Source of the DNA: Cognatiluteimonas profundi
Lineage (GTDB): Bacteria; Pseudomonadota; Gammaproteobacteria; Xanthomonadales; Xanthomonadaceae
Assembly: GCF_009792795.1 (NCBI RefSeq)
Contig: NZ_VKHQ01000003.1
Location: forward strand, 1-64,000
Direction: 5' to 3'
DNA length: 64,000 nt
The notes beneath the pieces are model-generated. The model was given only the letters and a program-made list of their open reading frames with translations, searched no databases and had not been told where the DNA came from. The position numbers and the translations under genes were made by a program. Below are positions 54,750 through 62,113 of this stretch, piece after piece. Numbering within the stretch: position 1 is the first letter of the stretch; every line of letters starts with the position of its first letter.

Positions 54750-56267
54750 TCATGACGCCGCCACGCCAGTCGGCGCAGGTTGCAGTGGCACCAGTGCGGC
54801 CGGCAGGCGCGGCACGTGGAACGACACGCGCACCCGCTGGCCTTCCGCTGCTTCGGCCCAGATGCTGCCGCCATGGGCTTCCACGATGCTCCGGCAGATC
54901 GACAGCCCCAGGCCTGCGCCGCGATGACGTTGCTCGGCCTGCCAGAAAGGCTGGAACATGGCATCGCGCTGCTCCGTCGTCAGGGCGGGGCCGCTGTTCG
55001 TCACCGAGAAAACAACAGGGCCGTGCGCCTGTGCGCTGAGCGTCACGACACAGGGAGGCTCGGTGTACTTGAGCGCATTGTCGAGCAGGTTGGCCAGCAC
55101 GCGTTCGATGCGCCTGGCGTCGACGCGGATGTCCGATAGCCCGGGTTCGATCTCGCAGCGCAGCTCGACGCCATGTTGTGCATAGAGCGGGCAGGCGGTG
55201 TCGAATGCCTGCTTGACCAAGGTCGACGGCGCGACTTGCCGGAGCTCCAGCATTGGTTTCCCGCCAGTCGTGGACACGCCAATCGCGAGCAGGTCCTCGA
55301 CCAGTCCGGACATGTTGCGCGCAAGATCGACCAGCACCGCCATGCGATCGCGCAGGTTCTCCCCGCCAGGCAACTTGCTGGCCATGGATTGGGCGGTACT
55401 CGCACCGAGCATGATGCTGCCCAGCGGATTGCGCAGGTCGTGCGCGACGATCGCCAGGATTTCCTCGCGATCGCGCACCGCGGCCCGCAACTGTTCCTGT
55501 GCGCGGTACAGGGGCGTGACGTCCTCGTTTACCGCGATCGCGCCGGTAACCTCGCCGGATTCACCAACGATGGGCGCTGCCCAATTGATGATGGTTCTTT
55601 GGGAGCCGTCCATGGCTTCGATGCGGATGAGCTCTTCGCGCGAGGTGACGCCTTCGCGCAGTGCGCGGGAAACGGCCCAGTCGCCGGGTGCGATGGGCTC
55701 GTCCGAGCCAGCGCGCCAGCCCTTGGACGCGCTGAAATCAGCCAGGGTCTTCCAGTCGTGCCTGCCCCAGATGCGTTCGGCTGCCGGATTCACCAGCGTG
55801 ACGTTTCCGATGGCGTCCAAAGCCCAGACGCCGACCGGGAGCAGGTCGAACATGGTGTGCAGCAGCTGCTCGCGATGGCGCCAGCGTTGCTCGCCCTCCT
55901 GCAGCGCGGTGACGTCCTCATTGATTGCCACCGCGCCGGTCAATCGTCCGCTGTCGTCGTAAAGCGGGGCGGCGGAGGCCAAGATGATCTTGAAGGATCC
56001 ATCGAAGCACTGGATGCGAACCAACTGGCCGACGGTGGTTTCTCCATGCCGGATGGCGCGCACCAGTCCCCATTCTTCCAGCGTGATCGGCTTGCCGGTG
56101 TCGACCCACCAGCCCTTGTAGCGATCGAGTTCGTCGATGCCGACGAGGTCCGCTCCCAGCCAGATGCGCTCCGCGGCGGGGTTGTTGCGGACCAGGTGCC
56201 CCTGCGCGTCCGCGACCCACACGCCGACCGGCAGCATGTTGATGATGTCCTGCAGCAGTCGATCCAT
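54750..56267 (-). CDS. Hybrid-free PAS-PAS sensor histidine kinase
   Basis: A 505-residue soluble kinase: two PAS domains (about 5-120 and 140-255, each with NPAAERIW), a HisKA dimerisation domain with the phosphoacceptor His in AIVAHDLRNPLGS (about residue 277), and a HATPase_c domain (about 375-490) with the N box LANLLDNALKYTEPP and G box GAGLGLSICRSIVEAHGG. No transmembrane segment and no receiver domain are present, so it likely senses a cytoplasmic signal. ATG 56267 was chosen because the first PAS begins there; the frame stays open to 56423. No response regulator gene is adjacent. Confidence 0.93.
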   Translation of the reverse strand: MDRLLQDIINMLPVGVWVADAQGHLVRNNPAAERIWLGADLVGIDELDRYKGWWVDTGKPITLEEWGLVRAIRHGETTVGQLVRIQCFDGSFKIILASAAPLYDDSGRLTGAVAINEDVTALQEGEQRWRHREQLLHTMFDLLPVGVWALDAIGNVTLVNPAAERIWGRHDWKTLADFSASKGWRAGSDEPIAPGDWAVSRALREGVTSREELIRIEAMDGSQRTIINWAAPIVGESGEVTGAIAVNEDVTPLYRAQEQLRAAVRDREEILAIVAHDLRNPLGSIMLGASTAQSMASKLPGGENLRDRMAVLVDLARNMSGLVEDLLAIGVSTTGGKPMLELRQVAPSTLVKQAFDTACPLYAQHGVELRCEIEPGLSDIRVDARRIERVLANLLDNALKYTEPPCVVTLSAQAHGPVVFSVTNSGPALTTEQRDAMFQPFWQAEQRHRGAGLGLSICRSIVEAHGGSIWAEAAEGQRVRVSFHVPRLPAALVPLQPAPTGVAAS

Positions 56268-56419
56268 GTCGCCGATTCCCCCGCATGCGCGCCGGCTTGA
56301 GGGTCCGCCGGCCATGGCAGCATTGTTCCGGACGATGTTGAACCCGCAGAACCGCAAGAAGGCTTTACATCGACGTGGTGGTCGACGCATCAATCGGCCG
56401 TCGCCGATTGGTACAACGC

Positions 56420-57457
56420 TCATCCATGCGTGGGGCGGCCACCGGCAACACCGTGGAGTTGCTTCCGCGATGGATGGCGCAACTCACGTCGGACGAGCAC
56501 CAGCCCGGGCAGCATTGGAAGCCATGTGGTCCAGCCGCGCAGCAGCAGCGTTCCGGCCAGTGCGGCCTCGATCGGGACATGCTGCAGCACCAGCGCGGCC
56601 ACGCATGTGGCTTCAAAGGTCCCCAGGCCCATCGGGATCGGCCCCAGCATCGCCACCATCAATGCCATCACGAAGCTGGGCAACACGATGTGGAATGCAA
56701 CCGGCTGGCCCAGCGCGTGCAGCATCGCCCACAGCGTCAGCGCATCCAGGACGATCACGAGGCAATTCAGTGCCGCCATGACAGCGATGACGCGCGGCCG
56801 TCGCAACAGCGTCAGGGGAGCATCGGCGAACGCCTCGACGAGCGGTGCGATGCCCGGCGCCCGCTTGATCCACGCGGGCGCACGATGCCCCATCCGCCGC
56901 AGCGCCAGCACGGCGACGGGAATGGCGAGCACGACCAGCGAGAACAACAACGCCACGCCCAGCATCCATGGACGCAGGGCGTGTTCGAACCAGAGCAGGA
57001 TGACCCCAACTCCGGCAGCCAGCAGATAAGCGCCGTAGTGGGTGAGCAGGTCGGCCAGCAGAGTCGCCAGGTATGCAGCAGGTGCAATGCCGCGCCGGGC
57101 CAGGGCGGTGACGAGGAATGCCGTCCCGCTCATCCCCCCGCTGGGCAGCGTCTGGTCGACGAACAACTTCTGCAGTGCGAGTGACAGCAGCGTGGCGAAG
57201 GGCGGCCTGACCCCGCAGTGCAGCAATCCCGACCGCCAGGATCCCGCCACGCCCAGGTACGTACCCGCCTGCAGTGCACAGGCGAGCAGCAGCCACGCCG
57301 GCGCCAATGCCCGCAGCAGCCGGACAAAATGCTCGATATCGCCAAGATGCGCGCCGGCGGCAATCACCACCGCCAACCCGGCGACGCCGGACATCCAGGC
57401 CGCCATCCGCAGCCGGCTACCACCACCCTTGCGCACGATGCTGGCATCCGCGTGCAT
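56420..57457 (-). CDS. YbhN/LPG-synthase-TM-like integral membrane protein
   Basis: A 345-residue protein with about eight hydrophobic helices, matching the flippase-like membrane part of lysylphosphatidylglycerol synthase (DUF2232-free, UPF0104/YbhN type). The segment LPSGGMSGTAFLVTALARRGI and the later MALMVAMLGPIPMGLGTFEATCVAAL are family-typical. Such proteins are thought to flip or transport lipid-linked substrates. I chose ATG 57457, which has AAGGA before it; a GTG at 57538 is upstream in frame. Confidence 0.85.
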   Translation of the reverse strand: MHADASIVRKGGGSRLRMAAWMSGVAGLAVVIAAGAHLGDIEHFVRLLRALAPAWLLLACALQAGTYLGVAGSWRSGLLHCGVRPPFATLLSLALQKLFVDQTLPSGGMSGTAFLVTALARRGIAPAAYLATLLADLLTHYGAYLLAAGVGVILLWFEHALRPWMLGVALLFSLVVLAIPVAVLALRRMGHRAPAWIKRAPGIAPLVEAFADAPLTLLRRPRVIAVMAALNCLVIVLDALTLWAMLHALGQPVAFHIVLPSFVMALMVAMLGPIPMGLGTFEATCVAALVLQHVPIEAALAGTLLLRGWTTWLPMLPGLVLVRRELRHPSRKQLHGVAGGRPTHG

Positions 57458-57785
57458 CACGTCCGGTCCTTGTTCGGCGGTGGGTGGGAGGATCGTTTTG
57501 GTCGGACCCGGCTCCACGCCATGGGCGGCCGTGATCACAGGATGGCAACGTCGATGCGCTCGGCTGCAACGGCGCGTCCACTGGCGTCACCCACTGTGGT
57601 GGGCCCAGGACGGAAAGGCTTGATGCAAATCAACAGGCGGCGACGATGGCGCTTTTCTGCCTATTCATGAAAGGTGGAAGCGTGGCGCCGGCGCCGCTGT
57701 TGCGGACGCGGTGCCGACTGCGACGACGCCCTGCTGTCCGGTAACCCTGATCGATGACGTTGGGCCATGGACCGATACGACGTGG
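57458..57785. other. 328-bp divergent intergenic region upstream of the TIR cassette
   Basis: It holds the promoters of the YbhN-like gene (-) and of the TIR operon (+). The notable feature is a perfect FNR-type box at 57620-57633. A weak -10-like TATTCA stands at 57662-57667. An in-frame GTG at 57711 would extend the TIR protein by 25 codons. Confidence 0.5.
57620..57633. promoter_or_regulatory. Perfect FNR/ANR-type box upstream of the TIR operon
   Basis: TTGATGCAAATCAA matches TTGAT-N4-ATCAA exactly. Its centre is about 38 bp upstream of the -10-like TATTCA (57662-57667), consistent with class II activation of a transcript toward the TIR gene. Confidence 0.6.
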
Positions 57786-59867
57786 ATGCCCATGCGTTAC
57801 GCGGCGTTTCTCAGCTACAGCCATGCCGACGCACGGTGGGCGCAATGGTTGCACCGTCGGCTGGAGGCTTATCGCGTGCCGTCGCGTCTTGTCGGGACGC
57901 CGGGCCCCGACGGGCCGATCGGAACCCGGCTCGGCACCATCTTCAGGGACCGCGATGAACTGCCGACCTCCGGCGATCTCGGCGCGACGATCAAATCGGC
58001 GCTGTCGGAGTCATCCGCGCTGATCGTCATCTGCTCACCGGCGGTGGCGCGTTCGCGCTGGGCCAACCGCGAGGTGGAGGCGTTCCAGGCGCTGGGGCGT
58101 GGCGATCGCATCGCGTGTTTCGTGGTCGCTGGCGATCCGGCAAGCGGTGGCGACGACGCCTGTTTTCCGCCGGCGCTGCTTGCGCCAGGCCCCGATGGTG
58201 CACCCAACGAACCGCTGGCTGCCGACGCGCGCCCCCAGGGCGATGGTCGCGATCGCGCCTTCCTGCGCCTGGTGGCAGGCCTGCTGGGCGTCAGCTACGA
58301 CGTGCTCGCGCGGCGCGAAGCGCAGCGGCGGCACCGCCGCATGCTTGCGATCACCGTCGGCGCGCTGCTCGGAATGGCCGTCGCCTTCGGGCTGGCCGCA
58401 GCCGCGTACGTCGCGCGCAACGATGCGCAGCGTCGCCAGGCGCAGGCGGAGGACATCCTGGGTTTCATGCTCGGCGACCTGCGTACGAAGCTGACGACGG
58501 TCGGCCGCCTGGACCTCATGCGCGCCGTGGACGACAAGGCCACCAGCTACTTCGCGACGCTGCAACCACGCGACCTCAGCGATCGCGCGCTGGAAGAACA
58601 GGCGCGTTCCTTGACCGGCATCGGCCAGGTTCGGCTGGATGAAGGCCATCACGAGCAGGCCATGGCTGCGTTCCGCGAGGCCTACGAGCGCAGTCGCGCG
58701 CTGTCCGAGCGCCAGCCGGACAACGGCCAGCGATTGTTCGACCGGGCCCAGGCCGAGTACTGGATCGGCCTGGTGTTCTGGCGCAAGAACCAGTTCGACG
58801 ACGCCGAGACGTGGCTGCGCCGCTATCGCGATAGCGCCCTGAAGCTTGCGGCAATGGATCCCGCTAATTTCGACTGGCAACGCGAGGTGTCCTATGGCCA
58901 CCACAATCTCGCCGTGCTCGACCAGAGCCGTGGCCACTACAAACAGGCGGAGCAGGCCTTCCGTGCGGAACTCAATCTCTATCGTGAGTGGCTGAAGACA
59001 CATCCGCAGGACACATCCCTGCGCGACGAGGCTGCGAATGCCGCGTCGTTCCTCGGCACCCTGGCACAGGACGATGGTCGGCTGTCCGAGGCGCAGGCGC
59101 GCTTCCAGGAGCAGCTGGACGCCGTATCCCGCAATCGCCAGGCCGAACCGGACAACGCCATCTGGAAGAAGACCTGGCTGGACGCCCGGGTCCTGCTGGC
59201 GCAGGTACAGGCGGTGCAGGGAAAGACAACCGAAGCGCGTCGCGGGCTGGATGAGGCGACTGCGTTGGCCGAGTCGCTCGCGGCCCAGGACCGCAACAAC
59301 CGCGAGTGGCAGCAGATCGCAGGGGTCTGTCGCTTGTGGCAGGCGAAGCTTGCCGCCAGCAGTGATCCCGAGCGGGCCGAGGGGGACGCGCGCATCGCCG
59401 AGCGCGTGTTCACCGCCGCCCACGCCGCCGAGCCCGATGACGCACGCTTCCTCCGCTCGCTGACCAACAGCCGCTTGCTGTTGGCGCAACTGGCACTCCA
59501 ACGCAACGACCCTGGTTCGGCGTCCGTGTTGCTGTCGCAGGCCGAAGCCGACTTGAAGCCCGCCTGGATCCGAAAGCCGAATGAGGAACTCCGGCAACTG
59601 GTTGCACGGACCCGGTACCAGCAGGGTCAGGTTGCGCAGGCGCGGGGAGATGCCAAGGCGTCGATGGCAGCGTGGACGGAGGCAGAGCGCCTGTTGCGCG
59701 ATGGGTTGGGCAATCCGCCTGCATTCAACCGGCTCGACCTGCTGGTGCGCGTACTGCAGGCGCAGCATCGCGGCGCGGAAGCCGCGCCATACCGCGCCCG
59801 CCTCGACAAGAGCGGCTATGTTCCGCTGTCGCCGTTCAGGCAATCGACGGCAGTGGCCTCGCGATGA
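57786..59867 (+). CDS. TIR domain-transmembrane-TPR protein
   Basis: A 693-residue protein. An N-terminal TIR domain (about 3-130) shows MRYAAFLSYSHADARWAQWL, the RDRDELPTSGDLG loop (about 53-65) and RW92-ANR-E96, which fits the W-x-x-x-E motif carrying the catalytic Glu of NADase TIRs. It is followed by a linker, one transmembrane helix (about 187-208, LAITVGALLGMAVAFGLAAAAYV), a conserved region (EDILGFMLGDLRTKLTTVGRLDLM) and TPR repeats to about 680. TIR domains in bacteria cleave NAD+ or make cyclic ADP-ribose signals; TPRs usually mediate sensing or oligomerisation. ATG 57786 was chosen at the start of TIR homology. It is first of three same-strand genes. Confidence 0.9.
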   Translation: MPMRYAAFLSYSHADARWAQWLHRRLEAYRVPSRLVGTPGPDGPIGTRLGTIFRDRDELPTSGDLGATIKSALSESSALIVICSPAVARSRWANREVEAFQALGRGDRIACFVVAGDPASGGDDACFPPALLAPGPDGAPNEPLAADARPQGDGRDRAFLRLVAGLLGVSYDVLARREAQRRHRRMLAITVGALLGMAVAFGLAAAAYVARNDAQRRQAQAEDILGFMLGDLRTKLTTVGRLDLMRAVDDKATSYFATLQPRDLSDRALEEQARSLTGIGQVRLDEGHHEQAMAAFREAYERSRALSERQPDNGQRLFDRAQAEYWIGLVFWRKNQFDDAETWLRRYRDSALKLAAMDPANFDWQREVSYGHHNLAVLDQSRGHYKQAEQAFRAELNLYREWLKTHPQDTSLRDEAANAASFLGTLAQDDGRLSEAQARFQEQLDAVSRNRQAEPDNAIWKKTWLDARVLLAQVQAVQGKTTEARRGLDEATALAESLAAQDRNNREWQQIAGVCRLWQAKLAASSDPERAEGDARIAERVFTAAHAAEPDDARFLRSLTNSRLLLAQLALQRNDPGSASVLLSQAEADLKPAWIRKPNEELRQLVARTRYQQGQVAQARGDAKASMAAWTEAERLLRDGLGNPPAFNRLDLLVRVLQAQHRGAEAAPYRARLDKSGYVPLSPFRQSTAVASR

Positions 59868-59968
59868 CGATCGCCGATGGACTCGCAGCCGCACCCGTGC
59901 CGGATCGACGATTGTGCGTGTCCTGTATTCGGGGCCATTCCGGCCAGCCGTGAGATGGAGAAACGACG

Positions 59969-60391
59969 ATGCCTGCCAACAATCCGACGACCACCACCCT
60001 CGACGTGCGCAACAGCGCCACCAACGGCGACGGCTGGACAAACGTCAGCGTCAATGGCACCACCTACAGCTACCAGTATGTCGGTGGCAACATGCCTGGC
60101 AACGATGGCTCGGTGCAGTACGGCGTCGGCGGAGGCAACGCAGCCATCACGCTCAAGTTCGCCACGACCACCGACACGCGGTACCAGTTTGTTGGTGACG
60201 CGGTCAGCTTCCAGAACGACCCCAACGGGCAACTGAGCACGCACGGCAATGCTCCCCGGACGCGGGTGATCAACGACAGCTGCACCGGCCTGCTGGATGG
60301 CTCCTACAAGGTCAACGTCACCGATACCGGAACGACGCCCAACAACCTCATCCCCTGCGATCCGGCCATCAGGAACGTGCCCGCCCGGTAG
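59969..60391 (+). CDS. Small beta-rich hypothetical protein in the TIR cassette
   Basis: A 140-residue protein without signal peptide or transmembrane helix. The sequence is rich in Thr, Asn, Gly and Tyr with alternating polar/hydrophobic residues (NVSVNGTTYSYQYVGGNM, ITLKFATTTDTRYQFVGDAVSF), as in a beta-sandwich or jelly-roll fold. Two Cys (C105, C130) bracket the last strands. No family was recognised. It starts 101 bp after the TIR-TPR stop, behind a GGAGAAA ribosome-binding sequence, and ends 15 bp before the SLOG gene, so it is very likely co-transcribed with it. It could be a sensor, adaptor or substrate of the TIR/SLOG partners. Confidence 0.65.
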   Translation: MPANNPTTTTLDVRNSATNGDGWTNVSVNGTTYSYQYVGGNMPGNDGSVQYGVGGGNAAITLKFATTTDTRYQFVGDAVSFQNDPNGQLSTHGNAPRTRVINDSCTGLLDGSYKVNVTDTGTTPNNLIPCDPAIRNVPAR

Positions 60392-60406
60392 CGGCGCACA
60401 CCGCCG

Positions 60407-62098
60407 ATGCCAATGCCGCTGCTCGCCAGCACCCTGGTCGTGGGCGTGACCGGGCACCGCAACCTGCGGGAGGCGGAGGTTCCGCGTTTGCGTGCGCAGG
60501 TGCGGGCATTCTTCGAGGACCTGCAGGGTCGCTATCCGGGATTGCCGGTCAGCCTGCTGTCGTCGCTTGCCGAAGGCAGCGACCAGTTGGTGGCGGACGT
60601 CGCCTTCGAGCTTGGCTTGAGGGTCATCGCGCCACTGCCGGTGACGGAAGTGATGTACCGGGACGACTTCGAAGAGACCGCGGCGCTCGAGTTGTTCGAG
60701 CGGCAGCTGCAGCGCGCGGAACGCCTGTTGTTGCCGATCGCACCCGGCAACGATGCCGCGGCGGTCTCCCGGCCCGGGCCTGCCCGCGACCAGCAATACG
60801 CGCGGGCCGGCATCTTCGTGTCCAGCCATTGCCACATCCTGCTGGCGCTGTGGGATGGACGCGGATCCGACCTGCTGGGCGGGACCGCGCAGGTGGTCGC
60901 GTTCCATCTGCGCGGCGACATGCCGGGTCCGCTTGAACGCCGTCGCGCCGTGTTGGGGATGCTGGGCCTTGGGGAGGAGACGATCGCCTATCACATCCCC
61001 ACCGGGCGCCGCGACAGCGCGGACGAAGTGGGCGCGCATGGCTGCTGGCTGACCTGCGACCAGGATTACGTCGAGCACGCGGACATGCCGCCATCCTTCG
61101 AGCAGATGTTCCGCAGGCATTGCGAATTCGACATGGACTGGGAGAAGTACGGCGACCAGATCGGCTCGCGACCAGCCACCGTGGTGGTGGAAGGCGACAG
61201 CTGCCCGATCCATGCGCTCTTCCAGGTGGCCGACTGGCTGGCGACGACCTACCAGCGACGGGTGGCCAAGGTGTTGCTGGTCACCTACGTGCTGGCGGCG
61301 CTGATGGGTTTTTCGTTCGTGCTGTATTCCGACGTCACCAACCAGGACGTGATGCTGTACCTGTTCCTGTTGTTCTTCGTCGCGGGCATCATCGTGACAG
61401 CGATCGCGACGCGCCGCGAATGGCACCGCCAGTACATCGATTACCGCGCCCTGGCGGAAGGATTGCGCGTGCAGTCGTTCTGGCGCCGCGCCGGCATCGT
61501 CGACATCAGCTCACCGTCGTTCGCGCACGACAACTTCCTGCAGAAGCAGGATGTGGAGCTCGGATGGATCCGCAACGTCATGCGCGGGGCCAGCCTGGAC
61601 GGGATCCTCAAGCCGACGGCCACGGGTCCGGCGGAAGTGGCCGCCGTGATCTCGGAATGGATCGGCACGGACGATTCTCCCGGACAGCTGCACTACTTCA
61701 CGGTCACGGCATCGCGGCGCACGCGCCAGCACGCGCGCGCCACGCTGCTCGGCAATACCAGCTTGTGGCTTGGCATCGCGATCAGCGTGGTGCTCGCGGT
61801 CTTCGCCCGCCAGCTCGCTGGACGCACCCAGAACCTGATGGTGGCGGCGATGGGAGTGCTCTCGGTTGCCGTCGCCGTGCACGAGGCTTACGCCTACAAG
61901 AAGGCCGACAAGGAACTGATCAAGCAATACCGCTTCATGCAGAGCATCTTCAGCGCGGCACGGCATCGGCTGAAGGCGAGCACCTCGCTGCACGAGCAAC
62001 GCCAGATCCTGCGCACGCTGGGCGAAGCCGCATTGGCCGAGCACGCCGAGTGGACATTGATGCACCGCGAGCGCCCGCTGGAGCACTCGCGGATCTGA
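60407..62098 (+). CDS. SLOG-domain membrane protein with SLATT-like helices
   Basis: A 563-residue protein. The N-terminal about 185 residues form a Rossmann-like SLOG domain: VVGVTGHRNL (about 11-20), LSSLAEGSDQLVADVA (about 51-66) and ILLALWDGR followed by GGTAQVVAFH. A linker follows, then four hydrophobic helices at about 289-309, 314-335, 451-468 and 477-497. The segment REWHRQYIDYRALAEGLRVQSFWR after the second helix resembles the SLATT 2TM effector signature. SLOG domains bind nucleotide-derived signals and SLATT helices are proposed pore formers. The gene is preceded only by a weak ribosome-binding site 15 bp after the beta-rich protein. Function here is inference from domains. Confidence 0.82.
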   Translation: MPMPLLASTLVVGVTGHRNLREAEVPRLRAQVRAFFEDLQGRYPGLPVSLLSSLAEGSDQLVADVAFELGLRVIAPLPVTEVMYRDDFEETAALELFERQLQRAERLLLPIAPGNDAAAVSRPGPARDQQYARAGIFVSSHCHILLALWDGRGSDLLGGTAQVVAFHLRGDMPGPLERRRAVLGMLGLGEETIAYHIPTGRRDSADEVGAHGCWLTCDQDYVEHADMPPSFEQMFRRHCEFDMDWEKYGDQIGSRPATVVVEGDSCPIHALFQVADWLATTYQRRVAKVLLVTYVLAALMGFSFVLYSDVTNQDVMLYLFLLFFVAGIIVTAIATRREWHRQYIDYRALAEGLRVQSFWRRAGIVDISSPSFAHDNFLQKQDVELGWIRNVMRGASLDGILKPTATGPAEVAAVISEWIGTDDSPGQLHYFTVTASRRTRQHARATLLGNTSLWLGIAISVVLAVFARQLAGRTQNLMVAAMGVLSVAVAVHEAYAYKKADKELIKQYRFMQSIFSAARHRLKASTSLHEQRQILRTLGEAALAEHAEWTLMHRERPLEHSRI

Positions 62099-62113
62099 CC
62101 ATGCCCGTGGATG

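Noticed and set aside
58035..60041. About 2-kb antisense frame across the TIR-TPR gene (minus strand)
   Set aside because: Same reason: it is the mirror of a gene with clear TIR and TPR motifs and has no family features.
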